Assembly: GCF_014898055.3 (NCBI RefSeq)
Contig: NW_023601543.1
Span: forward strand, 16,313,433-16,377,432
Length of the DNA stretch: 64,000 nucleotides
DNA from: Talpa occidentalis
Lineage: Eukaryota > Chordata > Mammalia > Eulipotyphla > Talpidae
Reading direction: 5' to 3'
A program made the translations under genes and the position numbers. The first letter of the stretch is position 1. Every line of letters starts with the position of its first letter. The notes beneath the pieces are model-generated. The model saw nothing but the letters and a program-made list of their open reading frames with translations, was not told the origin of the DNA and did no database searches. This document shows, piece after piece, positions 49,333-60,730 of the stretch.

Positions 49333-50350
49333 GTTTTAATAGCAACCTCCCTGATTTTCTCTTTCTCCCCATCCTTCACCTCTCTGTCTCTTATTAGATG
49401 CTAAGCTATTTATAATGACATTTGAAGCCACCTGGGAGAGTTCCTCAGTCATGCTGGGTCTATCACACGCATGCAGGAGGCATATGTGTTACCATTAAAT
49501 ATCTTTTTTACTTTTTTGCTTATGAATCTGTATAATGGTTGTCTGATTATTTGCCAACCTAGAAAAACCCAGTGCAGTATGGGATGACTTCCCTTGTGCC
49601 CCAACAATTGCCTAGAAGGAAGTGGCAGAAAGGTTGATTGCATGTTCTTCTGGAAAGAGTATGCGCTCTAAAATTTTAAAAAACAACAAAAAAGGAATAG
49701 CAAAGATGAACTATTGTTCATGTTAGGATAAAAAGCTGTACCTGTTTATAGTGAGTTGAAGAGAATGCTAAAATTAAATCAATAGAGTAGCAATAAAAAT
49801 AAATAAAATAGGTTAGCATTAACTGTGTTCCCACTGTGATAGATATAGTTGCAATATGCCACAATTGGCACATAATAGGTGGGTAGTAACTACATGATAA
49901 ATGAAAAGGAATTTCAATAAATTGTATGGTCTAATTTTGAAATGACTTAGGCAAAATATGTTTACTAGACATTTATTGAGAAACTAATATGTGCAATCGG
50001 ATGACAGATAAAAATCACAAGTAACAGGAACATATCACCCAGGAACTCACAATTTAAAATAATTAATAAAAATCTAATTTTACTGGTAAAACTGCAAGAC
50101 ACCTTGAATTGGAGCAAAACTTTAACATACACTTATAAGTACTTTTAAAAACTATGAATAAGAAACATATCCTGACTAGACTATCACTATATTACACAGC
50201 CCCAAAACAACCACCAATCCTGAAAAAGTCATTTTTTAATTAAATCAAGGCACTATTGCTATTGGAGAAAGGTAAACATAATCAAGAAAGAGTTTGCCAG
50301 AGAAATCTATTACTTTCTAATTATAAAGTCTGATAATGAGAAAACAGTAC
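49333..50350. other. Mostly single-copy DNA
   Basis: 49960-50055 ('acatttattgagaaactaatatgtgcaatcgg ... caggaactcacaattta') resembles a widespread old mammalian repeat end but I cannot name it. Nothing else recognised. Confidence 0.3.
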
Positions 50351-50359
50351 AGATTAATT

Positions 50360-50560
50360 TTGACTTTGAAGAAACTGAGAATTATAGGATTTTAGAAAAA
50401 GCCTTGGAAATTTAATCCAATGCTCTCATTTTATAAAAGTAGATAATACGACTGAAAATAAAAACCAAGAGTCAAAAATGAGTTAAAAGAAAATTCAGGG
50501 CACCTGAATCTTAGTTTCATTCTGTTCTGTTTCTGCTATTGTACAGGAGACATTGAGTTC
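50360..50560 (-). mobile_element. Possible MIR/MIR3-like SINE
   Basis: 'ccttggaaatttaatccaatgctctcattttataaaagtagataa', followed by 'gggcacctgaatcttagtttcattctgttctgtttctgc', resembles the complement of MIR-type elements ('ctagtccaacccctcattttacagatgagg'). Confidence 0.45.
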
Positions 50561-51199
50561 CATATTGTGTTCCAAAGCAAGGAAGGGACAAGAATTGCCA
50601 AAGTTCTCCTTGGTGTTCCTTACCATTTTGCTTAGAGATGACACCAAAAATATCAAATCTTCCCACAAATGTGCTTGGCCTATACATTATTAAACTATTT
50701 TTGTGTTATTGTAAGCATTTTTAATTAAGAAAAAATAAAAGGGTCTGGAAACATGGAGTTGTCAACCCCACATGACAAAGATTGACTAGAGCTGGGTGGG
50801 AGAATCCACCATTAAAAGGGATTTGTGTTTCAGTTTACATAGTTTGTTTCATTCATTAACTCATATTTACATAGGACCTATATCTATATCCCTAGGGTTT
50901 TGAGTTTGTGACTTCTGAAATCAACTGTGAATAGAAGATTGAAAGTATGAATTACCCATGACTTCAAAGCGTTTAAATTATTAGAGAAATCAGAAACCTA
51001 AAATGTTTAACATTATACAAAGATAGTTAAAAACTCATTGTGCTATTACTATAAATACTTCTACAGTGAGGTTCTTTTATTTCTTCATTAGTGAGCAAAG
51101 TTGATTTGAAGTTAACAAAAAGTATGTGAAACAAAATGCCCAGTAATGAAGTAATTTCCTAAGACACATCTATACAGTTAGCAAGGTATCCAGTCACCT

Positions 51200-51560
51200 T
51201 GTAATCAAATGATTAGGTAAAGAAATTGTGTATTATATACTCAATGGAATATTACTGTGCTTTTTAAAAGGATGAAATAGTGCCTTTTGGGATAAAAAGA
51301 ATAGATATTGAGGTGATTATACTAAGTGAAGTAAGCCAGAGAATGAAAGATAGCTATTGCCTGGTTTCACTTATTTGTAGAACATAAATAACAACAACAA
51401 CAACAAAAAACCTGGTAAAACGCAACAACAATAAATCCTAGACTCTGAAAATTGTAATGGTGACCATAGGGGATGGATGGAAGGTAGGAAGGGTAAGGTA
51501 GAAAGGTGACTGACTGGGCGCTGACACTGGAGCTCTAGCAGTGCATGAGTGAAGCATGTG
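51200..51560 (+). mobile_element. Old L1 3' end, plus strand
   Basis: 'atactcaatggaatattactgtgc' and 'ataagtgaagtaagccagagaatgaaagatagctattgcctggtttcactta' (with 'atactaagtgaagtaagcc') are the L1 ORF2-tail sense signature. A (CAA)n microsatellite follows at 51390-51435, then a 3'UTR with 'gtgaccataggggatggatgg'. Confidence 0.68.
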
Positions 51561-51569
51561 CACATGTGA

Positions 51570-52714
51570 AAGTGAGAAGTTGTAATCATAAATTATATGA
51601 CCATATAAATAATGAATAAAATTGATCAATATAGTCAATAAAATTGGAGATAAAAGGTACAGCTTGAGAAAGATTATCCTGAAAACAAAATATTTGGAGC
51701 CACAGAAAATATTCAAGGAGACACTCAAATAGTTCTCTATTAATTAAAAACTCTTGTCTAAGTTTGCTCCCACAGAGTAGAATTACTTTCTATTGAAGGT
51801 AATCCCCCTTCAAGTTTGACCAAAGTAGTCCCAGTATGAGTTTTACTTGGGGCTCCTTTTTTGTAGATTCCATGAGAATTACTTGTAGTGTTGGTTTGGA
51901 AATTCTTAAATTGGCCACTGGAGGGCCCTTGAGTTAACTGGAATATGGCAATCATGATGGCTCTGTTCAAGTTCTAGAAAATCTTGCAAGGTTAAACTAG
52001 TGAATTTTTTAAGAGTTCCAAACTGGATATTTTAATTTTTTTAAGTTTTCCATATTTCTTTATAAAATCACCTTTCCTTTCCCCAAAATTTTATCTGTAA
52101 ACCTCATTATGACCTTGTTCCAGCAAAAATCTTTATGATGTGAAAGTTTTACAAATGACTATTGTTTAATAGTTTTAAGATCCATTTAGCCATTTTCTAT
52201 TCAGCCATTGAGTAATAAATTTAGTGACATTATAACCTCTTCAAATAGAACTTATTTTCAACTGGTTAACAGAGCATTTGGTAGGATATCTAGAAAGTCA
52301 GTCACTTGCTCAAGGGCACATTCTCAAAAAAGACTTGTGAAAACCTTAAATTTTCACCTCTAGTACATCTTTAGTTTCAGTGCCAGCAGGAAGCATTGTG
52401 AAGGACCTGACTAAGCTATGAAAAACTGCCCTTGAAACAGTCAATCTGCAAAGACTAGTAGTGTAATTTATTTTTCTTTCTCTTGTTTTCTTTCCCATTT
52501 TTTGTGGCTCTGTCCATTTAAGGCTATCTCTGTCAAAACATTAGCTGACCACAAGCTAAAGAAACAGGGAATGCAAAATCACACACAAAAAGAATAGTGT
52601 CTTGAAAAATTCATTTTGAAAAATCACTTAACAACCAACTACAATTCTCAGCAAGCAAGAAAAATAATACTGAAGCAGGGAAGAGTATGATTTTCAGAGT
52701 GAAATAACATCCGG
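51570..52714. other. Single-copy DNA
   Basis: About 1.1 kb with no recognised repeat or gene. Confidence 0.35.
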
Positions 52715-52754
52715 AATGTCTGGTTTTCTCAATTTTGTTAAGTATATTTTTTTT

Positions 52755-53003
52755 TTATTTTTTGCATAGAAGAACTGGGGTGTAAGCCAGAGGTGTGGGT
52801 AGGGGGGCAGTGAGAGGATTCACAAGAGACAGAATGGGGAACAGAACAGGCAGATTACTGAAATACACTGCTGAGGGGAGCAGCAGGAGAGACAGGAGAG
52901 GTCTACTGCACCATACGTGGGTTACTCCCAGGTAGGAGAATGAACTCAGGCCGTAGAACTGGTAACGCTGAGACTTGACCCCTAGGCCACCAGGGAGTCC
53001 CAA
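52755..53003 (-). mobile_element. tRNA-derived SINE, minus copy
   Basis: Tail at left, head ending in the complement of GGGACTCCCTGGTGGCC at right. The TSD aatgtctggttttc (14 bp, perfect) is at 52715-52728 and 53004-53017. Note the short extra AT-rich stretch (52729-52755) between left TSD and tail, which would be part of the inserted 3' end. Confidence 0.88.
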
Positions 53004-53124
53004 AATGTCTGGTTTTCAACAAAAATTTACAAAGCATATAAAGATAAAAAAAAAATCACTGTGACAAATTCACGGGGCGGGGGCAAGGAGGGAGCAGGGG
53101 GTAAGGAAATTGCCAGAAACATTC

Positions 53125-53772
53125 TAGTTACTGGGAAAAGACTTAAAATCAACTGTTGCAAATAATCTCAAGTAGCTAAAGAAAACCCTGGACAAAGAAT
53201 AAAGGAAAGCAGGAGAATACTTCCTCAACAAATAAAGGTATAGAAAGTATAAAACAGAACCAAACAGAAATTGTGACACTGAAAAACAAAGGAAGTACAC
53301 TAAAAATAAATTGCTAGATTGTTTTAACAATAGATTTGAGAAAGAAAAAGAAACAATCAATAAACATGGAAGAGTTATTCTGTGTTCACAAATAAGAATA
53401 TGTAATATTATAAACATGGTAACACTATCCCAAAGCAATTTATAGATTCAATGCATTCCCAATCAAAATTCCAATGACCATATTTGCAAATATGAAAACT
53501 CCAAGCTTTAAACTCATATGGAATTGCAAGGAACCCCAATAGCCAAAACAATCTTGAAAAATAAAAATTTGGAAGACTCACACTTCCTGATTTCAATATT
53601 TACCACAAAGCAACAGTAATTACACGAGTATAGTACTGGCATATTGATCGTTGGGATAGAATTGAGAGTCCAGAAGTAAACGCAAACACGTATGTTCAAT
53701 TGATTTTCAATAAGGTGACAAGATCATTCAATGGTGAAAGAATAGTCTAACAAGTTGTGCTAGAACAATTGG
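53125..53772 (+). mobile_element. Old L1M, plus strand, first part
   Basis: ORF1-like remains (about 53140-53345: 'aagacttaaaatcaactgttgcaaataatctcaagtagctaaagaaaacc', 'agaaattgtgacactgaaa') join ORF2 sequence ('gcaatttatagattcaatgcattcccaatcaaaattccaatgacc', then 'actcatatggaattgcaaggaacccc', then 'gtactggcatattgatcgttgggatagaattgagagtcc'). The endonuclease and RT core are deleted. It is cut at about 53772 by another element. Confidence 0.72.
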
Positions 53773-54303
53773 ATGTTGTAATGTGAGGTTTCACTCTCAT
53801 CCTGCCACCTTTCACCTGCGTGGAGAGGTTTCACTGACTCAAGGAACTCACATGTTGTAGTGTGGGAGAAATCCACATTGCAATGACATATCATTTCAGT
53901 GGCAGTAAAAGAAAGAAGGTTGCAAACTGCCAAGAGGTTCTGGATACTAGAGTAGAAGAGATGGTTTGGGGGTCCAGAATTTTCCTTGAAGCTGCTCCTC
54001 CCAGGACAGCTTCAGAAGGCACATGCTAACAATATCCAGTGAAGGCTTCCGAAATTCCCCAGGCCCAGTCCAGCGCATCTCAGATTGGCTTAATTTTGCT
54101 CCTATGTTTACTCTGCTTCAGAGGTGTATTAGCAGAACCACTTACTAATTTGGGGAGCTTGGTTTCTGGACACAGCTAGGTTTTATCTATCTTTGGCATG
54201 CATGTCTGTTTATAAACAAGTGGTTTATTTGATTTTTAATTAAGTTACTGCATTTCAATTCTTGATAAGTTGGGAACATTATAGCATCAATACATATAAC
54301 AAA
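53773..54303. mobile_element. LTR-like insert inside old L1
   Basis: About 530 bp that interrupts an otherwise continuous L1: 'agaacaattgga' is followed after the insert by 'caccatgaaaaagaatgaagttgg'. It begins TGTTGTAATGTGAGG and ends ATACATATAACA, so TG...CA ends as LTRs have. Flanks aattgga and aatttca might be a decayed duplication. No coding sequence. Orientation and family are not known. Confidence 0.45.
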
Positions 54304-54575
54304 TTTCACCATGAAAAAGAATGAAGTTGGTTCCCTACATCATATCATATATATATATAAATTTAGTCAAAATGGATTCAAACTATAAATTTAAGAGCTG
54401 TGACTATGAAACTCTTAGGAAAAAAAAACACAGATAAATGTTCATGTTTTGGGTTTTGGCAATGGAGTGTTAGATATGACACAAAAAGCATAAACAACAA
54501 AAGGGAAAAGAAAAAGTGGATTTCATTAGATTTAAAAATTTTTTATATATCAGAGGATACTCTCAGGATAGTGAA
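54304..54575 (+). mobile_element. Old L1M, plus strand, continuation
   Basis: Resumes the interrupted L1: 'aaaaagaatgaagttggttccctacatcatatc', 'gtcaaaatggattcaaactataaatttaagagctgtgactatgaaactctta', then 'atttcattagatttaaaaa'. It ends near 54575. Confidence 0.72.
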
Positions 54576-54934
54576 GTCAACCTCCAGTAATAATTTCAAT
54601 AAACTTGGTTCCTGCTATCCATTCATAGTATTTTCCAGCATGTCTGTTTAATAATTTAATTCTGCCTTGTATGGTGCTGGCATCCCTTACACTTTTTTTT
54701 TTACTCCTTATACCACCCAATTAAGTGGCTTGCATATGCAAATAATCAAAGTTTTCTTGAATTAATTATTGAGTGAATGCCAACTTATGCTTAGTTCCCC
54801 TCATGCTTATTATCATTTGAGAATATGAGAAAATAATGTCTTGGTAATGAAGCAATAATTCCAAGGAAATATAGAATAAGGGAGTGATAAGATTCACTTT
54901 GGCATTATAAGGAATACATCCAAGAAAAGTAATT

Positions 54935-55205
54935 AATTTTTTTAAAGATTTGTTTATTTATGCATACAAGAGCTGGGGTACAGGCCAGAGGTGCGGGAGG
55001 TGAGAGGATTCACCAGAGACAGAGTGGAGAACAGAACAGACAGACTGACTGAAACACACTGCTGAGGGGAGCAGCGAGCGAGACAGGAGAGGTCTGCTAT
55101 GCCATGTGGGTTGCTCCCTGGCCAGCCAGGGATCGAACTCGTGCTGCAGAGACTGTGGGTTGCTTCATAGTGAGGTGCTTAACCCCTTGTGCCACCAGGG
55201 AGGCC
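54935..55205 (-). mobile_element. tRNA-derived SINE, minus copy
   Basis: Full copy, tail left ('aaagatttgtttatttatgcatac'), head ending in the complement of GGGCCTCCCTGGTGGCACAAGGGG at 55205. The TSD caaga[a/g]aagtaatt (14 bp) is at 54921-54934 and 55206-55219. Confidence 0.9.
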
Positions 55206-55219
55206 CAAGAGAAGTAATT

Positions 55220-56780
55220 TTAAACCAAATTGTGAAGGGTATAGGAAGTGCTTCATGGGTGGTTGATGGAAATAAATGTAGGTGGAAAAACAATGGATTT
55301 AATAAAAAAAAAAAGGCTGGAAACTAATATTATGAGTGTGAAATGGGGTGACAAATAAATGAAAATGAACATAATGCATAAACCCTAATTAGGAGTAATA
55401 CAAAATCCATGATTATGAACATCAAATTAAAGGGATTTGTTAATTATTTAAGCTATTTATCTACTTTTTAAATGTGATATAATTGCCTCTTAGGCAAGCC
55501 AGAGGAGCTGGATAGCTATTTTTTCTAACATGTTATCTATCAAATCAGAGGGATTAGACATGGTACCTTATCTTTCATGGTGTCACATAAAACCTATTGT
55601 TTGATACATGAATCTATATCAATATATTACCTTGATCCTATAAAATGAGGCCATATCCCATATCTCAATATAAATTGAAAAAGGGAGTTGTAGGAGTGTG
55701 AATTGGTTTAGGAGTCTATGTATTTACTGGGAGGATACAGATTATCCTAAATTCTTAGTTCTCATTTTTTGAAAAATAATATTCGCTCATAATAGAAATT
55801 AAAAATTCATACATTTCCCTAATGCTTTGATCACATATGGCCAGGAAAACAGCCTGTAGCAATACAGAAACAGTCATTATAATGTGATGGGACTATTTTG
55901 CGTGTTTGTGTGTGCATGATCAATATGCATTGCTACACACGTGTTTATTTAAGTGTATTGATTATGAAAACTGCTTTAGCACTCTATAGTAACTGATGTT
56001 TTTCATGATGCAATCTGTTTAGTGTCTGTCAACTATTAACTTCTGTTGTCGTCTTCTTTGTGCTGGATCTGAATTTTTCTAGCAGCTAAATGGGAACAGT
56101 AGCACCTGCTATGGCAATCTCCCTCCCTCACCCAAAATGATTACAAAGACAAGCTGGATCTAGATTGCTGATGGTTTGTTCCAAAATGTCTGGGTGACAA
56201 TATGCCTGGGGACAATTCACAAATCTCATTAATAAAGAACAACCTACAAGTACATTAAATGTTTCACTTATCCACTTAAGTACTTTTAAAGCCCTTTTAA
56301 CTTTGACAAGCATAAAGAAAAAAAAATCATCTTGACAATGATCAGGAGTGGAAAAACATGCATATAATTTGGTTTCCTGCCAAATAAATGAAGGACACAC
56401 TAAATCACCCCTCCATGTCATTAGAAATAATGATACAGCCTGGAAAGGAGACCAATCATATGTGTGTTTAAGTGTATTTACTTCACACACACAAAAAGTG
56501 AACTTCAGGATTTAAAAGCAATAGATAACAATGAAATTTTGCTTAGAGTAAGAAAACTTGTGCAATTCTCCCATATTTTTGTACCCTAAATCCACCTTTC
56601 TTACATGGCAGGAATCATTCTTTTCTCCCTCAACACTCCCCCAAAAAATCTGCAGACCAGAAAACTACAAATATCTTCTGTCTGTGGTTAAGATAATTAT
56701 CTCAGATCCTACCGAAAGAAAAGCATAAAAGCAAGTTAAAAAAAAAAAAACTATCCAAAATCAAAACAACTTGTTTTAAT
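55220..56780. other. Single-copy DNA, possible conserved block
   Basis: No repeat recognised. 55990-56320 is a balanced-composition segment (includes TCATTAATAAAG and AAATGATTACAAAG, homeodomain/SOX-like words). A conserved enhancer is possible but unproven. The minus frame at 56490-56128 (120 codons) has no recognisable domain. Confidence 0.3.
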
Positions 56781-56784
56781 GTTT

Positions 56785-57010
56785 ACAATACAGCAATTTG
56801 CATTTCTATAGCATAGTGTGATTTGCAATGCACTTTTATATAAACTTAACTCACTTTGTCCTTCAATAGAAACCCTTTAAAGTTAAGCAGAGTGTGGGAA
56901 ATGTTATGCAAAAGGCTGAGAGGTGAAGTGACTCACTCAAGGTAACACAACAGGAAGTGGCAAACCTAAAACCATCAATAAGGTCTCCCAACTCCAAATC
57001 TTTTTTTTTT
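56785..57010 (-). mobile_element. MIR-type SINE, minus orientation
   Basis: 'acttaactcactttgtccttcaatagaaaccctttaaag', 'aggctgagaggtgaagtgactcactcaaggtaacacaacaggaagtggcaaacc' is the complement of a MIR/MIR3 core. A T-run follows at 57001-57016. Confidence 0.62.
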
Positions 57011-57019
57011 TTTTTCCAT

Positions 57020-57780
57020 TGTGAATCATCATCTGCCTCATAGTAGCATCTTAGGATTGTAGAGCAGTCGTAGAGTTTCTAAAGTGCACTGAAATTGTCC
57101 ATATCCACACATATTTTACTAACTAAAATGGCAATTTCATATCACCCAAACATTGAACTTTTTCATTTTCACAAGATTCGTCACTGTCCTCCTACCTTCA
57201 TATCATACCCACCCCCAAACACTTAGACCAACGTAACCATCTAGATTCTCTTAAGGACCTAATTAATGACTTTAGGCAAGAGCTTCAGTAATTGAGATGA
57301 GCAACATGTTAGGCATTTTGCCCTAGTCATTGCTGCGCATTAATAAATGGAATTACTTTCCAGTGACTCTCCAAACTGATACTCAAGTATAAGGCAATGC
57401 TCCTCACAATGGTGCCACTCATTTCCCACCAAGTAATCTGTTTATTCGACCTATATGGAAGATTCACTAAATTATCATCCTCTGCTGCCAGGACTAGCCA
57501 ACACAGATTTTTGTGCTTACTCCTTATTGCCAAGCTTCTAATTTCATCAGAATTAGTCCTCCACAGTGGAGGCTTCTCTTAACCTCATGGTCAACCTCAA
57601 GAAACCTCCTCTGGGCTTCTATTGTCACCACAATGAAGTAGCTCAGGAAAGCATTGCCACTACTTCTGGATTGGCCTAACTAAACCAGAGAGCACTCACA
57701 TCTCTGGAATACACAAAGCCAGCACAAAGGCAATGCCTTCTTCCAAGTTGGGTAGAAACCTGGGGTAGATGAGTGAGATA
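57020..57780. other. Single-copy DNA
   Basis: No feature supported; short frames at 57327-57582 on both strands have no recognised domain. Confidence 0.35.
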
Positions 57781-57794
57781 AAAGTCTGGATAAG

Positions 57795-58064
57795 GGCCTC
57801 CCCAGTGGTGCAGCGGGTTGAGCGCAGCACTGTGAAGCTGTCCGCAGCCTCTGCTGCGCGGGTTTGATTCCCCGCCAGTGAGGGAGAAACCCACATGGTG
57901 CGGCAGACCTCTCCTGTCTCACCCGCTGCTCCCCTCAGCAGTGTCTTTGGTCCATCTGCCTGTTCTACTCCTTGCTCTGTCTCTGGTGAATCCTCTCACC
58001 CTCCTGTGCCTCTGACCTATACCCCAATTCTTGTATGTATTAAGAAATAAATCTTTAAAAAAAA
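57795..58064 (+). mobile_element. tRNA-derived SINE, plus copy
   Basis: Full copy from 'ggcctccccagtggtgcagcgggttgagcgcagc' to the tail 'aagaaataaatctttaaaa'. The TSD aaagtctg[g/a]ataag (14 bp) lies at 57781-57794 and 58065-58078. The tRNA-like head is well kept, including GGTTTGATTCC for box B. Confidence 0.92.
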
Positions 58065-58078
58065 AAAGTCTGAATAAG

Positions 58079-58207
58079 AGCATGTTGGAGCATTGTGGAG
58101 CACTGTGGGCACTTTGGTGGTGGGAAAACTATGGTGACCACAACTGAGCGGTCCTATATTGTGATAAAATAAACAATACATACATCCATAAATCCATACA
58201 TACATAC
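58079..58207 (+). mobile_element. L1 3'UTR scrap with CATA microsatellite
   Basis: 'tgtgggcactttggtggtgggaaaactatggtg' matches the old L1 3'UTR also seen at 6200-6240. It ends in an A/T-rich (CATA)n stretch at 58170-58207. Confidence 0.55.
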
Positions 58208-58209
58208 CC

Positions 58210-58967
58210 TGGGTGCCATACACACCAGCATGACCCTGGAGAAGAACGGGAATCAGGTCCTTTGGCATCTGTTGCGGCAGGATGGGCACAGAGCAGGATT
58301 TCTATGACCCGAGCAGACGGGCAAAGGAGGAGAGTCCTGGAGCCCTCGGTGGCTTTTGCAGGCTTTTATTGGGATTTACCAGGACACGGCAGGGCTGGCA
58401 GGCCTCCCAGCCCCCAGTCCTCTCTCTTTCTGGGCTCTCTGGCCTTCTCTCGTGGCCTCTGCTTCTCTGCTGGTGCTGCTGTCTCGCTTGTTGTCCTTCT
58501 GGTGGTTATGCTCTCTCGCTTGTTTCTGCTGGCGTCTTCGTGACGCCACCCTTAGAAGCCCAGTCTTAGCCCAGGTGTATCCATTTATGCATGCCCACAC
58601 CCTACTCCAGGTGCCCACCATCAGGCATGCATTCAGGACCGTGGGGATCCATCATCAATCCTAATGGCAGGAGGGCAGGAAAGTCTGAAAATTATTTACC
58701 CTACAGCATCTGACTGCCATGGGCTCTGCTACACAGACCCCCATCTTTATGACTTCCAGGAGAGGCACTTTCTAACTGAGCAAATGAAACTCATCAAGAA
58801 GTTGGGCAATCATTTGACTAACCACCACAGGCTGGAAGGCCTTCAGGCAGAGCTGGTGAGAAGTTCTTAGAAATGCTCACCCCTCAAGTACCACTGAAGC
58901 CATTAGAGCCTTTGAAGGTCCAGTCTGCATCCCCTACTGTCAGAACATCTGCCTGAGCCTCTCCGTG
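58210..58967 (+). pseudogene. FTLP: Ferritin light chain (FTL) processed pseudogene, split by an LTR
   Basis: A 5'-truncated intronless copy of the FTL mRNA. FTL is the iron-storage ferritin subunit. The left part (58210-58269) reads 'catgaccctggagaagaac..aatcaggtc' (MTLEKN). After the LTR, translation resumes at 58711 with [20 protein letters not shown] and [14 protein letters not shown] (58736-58840); then stops follow. A 3' part is recognisable ('aagtaccactga', 'gcctgagcctctcc'). The first ~350 coding bases are absent. Stops and the inserted LTR make it non-functional. Identification is by remembered family sequence and is firm in the C-terminal helix. Confidence 0.9.
58270..58705 (-). mobile_element. 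Solo LTR of an endogenous retrovirus
   Basis: A 436-bp insertion in the FTL retrocopy. On the plus strand it runs TGTTGCGGCAGG...CCCTACA, so it has TG...CA ends in both orientations. The flanking 5-bp TSD GCATC is at 58265-58269 and 58706-58710, and removing it rejoins the FTL reading. The polyadenylation signal AATAAA is read on the minus strand (complement at 58365-58370), which sets orientation. No gag, pol or env sequence is present: recombination between two LTRs probably removed the interior. The TSD length suggests a class with 5-6 bp duplications; class is not certain. Confidence 0.88.
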
Positions 58968-59026
58968 CAGTTTTATTGTTGATTCTCTATCTAATTGTTC
59001 TGTGATTTGTTAAAATGAGTTGTTGA
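58968..59026 (-). mobile_element. Old L1 ORF2 fragment, first part
   Basis: 'ttttattgttgattctctatctaattgttctgtg' is the complement of L1 endonuclease-region sequence. It is split from its continuation at 59288 by a SINE. Confidence 0.55.
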
Positions 59027-59287
59027 GGGCCTCCCTGATGGTGCAGGCGGTTGAGCACAGCGCTGTGAAGATATCCGCAGCCTCTGCAGTGCCGGTTCGG
59101 TCCCCACCGGCCTCGGAGCAGCCCACATGGTGAGCAGTCCTCTCCTGTCTCACCGGCTGCTCCCCTCAGCAGTGTATTTCATCAGTCTGCCTGTTCTGCT
59201 CCCTGCTCTGTGTCTGGTGTATCCTTTCACCCTCCCGCGCATCTGGCCTGTACACTGGTTCTTGTATAGATAAAATAAACCTTAAAA
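59027..59287 (+). mobile_element. tRNA-derived SINE inside old L1
   Basis: Full copy with head 'gggcctccctgatggtgcagg' and tail 'agataaaataaaccttaaa'. The TSD aaaatg[a/g]gttgttga (15 bp) at 59012-59026 and 59288-59302 is L1 sequence, giving the order L1 then SINE. Confidence 0.9.
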
Positions 59288-59452
59288 AAAATGGGTTGTT
59301 GAAGTCTCCAATTGTAATTGTGGATTTGGCTGTTCTCAATTCTATCAGTTTTTGCTTTTATGTAGTTTGCTATTTTGTTTCTTGATTCATACCTATCTAG
59401 GATTGTTGTGTCTTTTTGGATTGACAGATTAAAATAAAAATGTAAAATTTCC
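59288..59452 (-). mobile_element. Old L1 ORF2 fragment, continuation
   Basis: 'gttgttgaagtctccaattgtaattgtggatttgg' and 'tgcttttatgtagtttgctattttgtt' are the complement of the L1 ORF2 endonuclease segment. Orientation flips at about 59453. Confidence 0.6.
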
Positions 59453-60730
59453 AATTAAAAGACAGAAAATGGTACATTGGAAACATAATCTAACTATACA
59501 CTGTCTACGAGAAACTCACTACAAATATAATAGGTAGATTGAAAATAAGAGGCTGGACACATACAAAAGAATGAAAAGACTCTTATCTCACACACAAAAA
59601 TCAACTCAAAATAGATAGGACTTGGATATAAAACCTGAAACCATAAAATACATAGAAAACATAAGCAAAACACTCTATGGCATATGTTTCAGAGATGTCT
59701 TTGTTTATTTGTCTCCAACAGCAAGGAAAACGAAAGAGAACATAAACAATTGGGGCTACATCAAACTAAAATGCTTCCGCACAGTGAAATAAACTGTCAC
59801 TAAAACAAAAAGACACCCTTCTGAATGGGAGAAAATATTTGCACACCATACATCTGACAAGAGGCTAATATCCAAGATTTACATAGGACTCATGCAATTC
59901 AAAAAAAGGAAAAAAAAATACCCAATAAAAAATGGGCAGAAGAACTAAATAGGCACTTCTCCAAGAAAGACACACAGATGGCTAATCAGCACATGAAAAA
60001 ATGCTCATCATCACCTACTGTCAGGGAAATGCAAATCAAAACCACACTGAGATTGCATCTCATACCTGTGTGAATGGCCACATCAAAAAGACCAGAAATA
60101 CAAGTGTTGGCAAAGATGTGGAGAAAAAGGAACACTTTTATACTCTTGGTGGGAATGTAGACTGTCCCAGTCCCTATGGAAAACAGTATGGAAGTTTCTC
60201 AAAACATTAAAAATGGATTTACCATATGAGACAACAATTCTACTCTTAGGTATCTACCCAAGGAATACAAAAGGAAAAAAAAAAAACTAATTTGGAGTGA
60301 TATATGCACTCATATTCATCATCGCACCATTTACAATAGTCATGCTATGGAAACAACCTACATGCACAAAATAAAATTAGTGGGTCTTTCCATTTGTGAC
60401 AACATGGATGGAACTGGAGGGGATTATGGTAACTAAAATAAGTCAGAAGGAGAAAGACATCGGATGGTGTCAGTTATATGTGGAAGATAGAGAAACAAAA
60501 CAAAGGGTCAGATAAATCCAAACAAATAACAAATCCTAGAAATCCCACAGTAGAACTGAGGTTACCAGAACCAAGTGGGAATCAGGAGGAATCACGATGG
60601 CCTTTCATAGAGGACTATGAGTGTTTGGTTGTGTGATGATGTGGTAACAACACCTGAAAAGTGAGATCCTATAACTCTAAAACACAAACATTGTAAACAA
60701 CTGTTGTGTCAATAAAAAAAAAAATAAAGA
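59453..60730 (+). mobile_element. Old L1M 3' half, plus strand
   Basis: Sense L1 ORF2 from the 'caattaaaagacagaaaatggtaca' block, through 'gaccataaaacct'-like 'aaacctgaaaccataaaatacatag', 'aattggggctacatcaaactaaaatgcttc', 'atctgacaagaggctaatatccaagatttacataggactc', 'atgctcatcatcacctactgtcagggaaatgcaaatcaaaaccacactga', to the 3'UTR and an A-rich tail at 60713-60730. Several stops in every frame. It is old but fairly complete over 1.28 kb. Confidence 0.8.

Noticed and set aside
53124..53438. Minus-strand frame of 104 codons
   Set aside because: It is antisense to old L1 ORF1/ORF2 remains and shows no domain.
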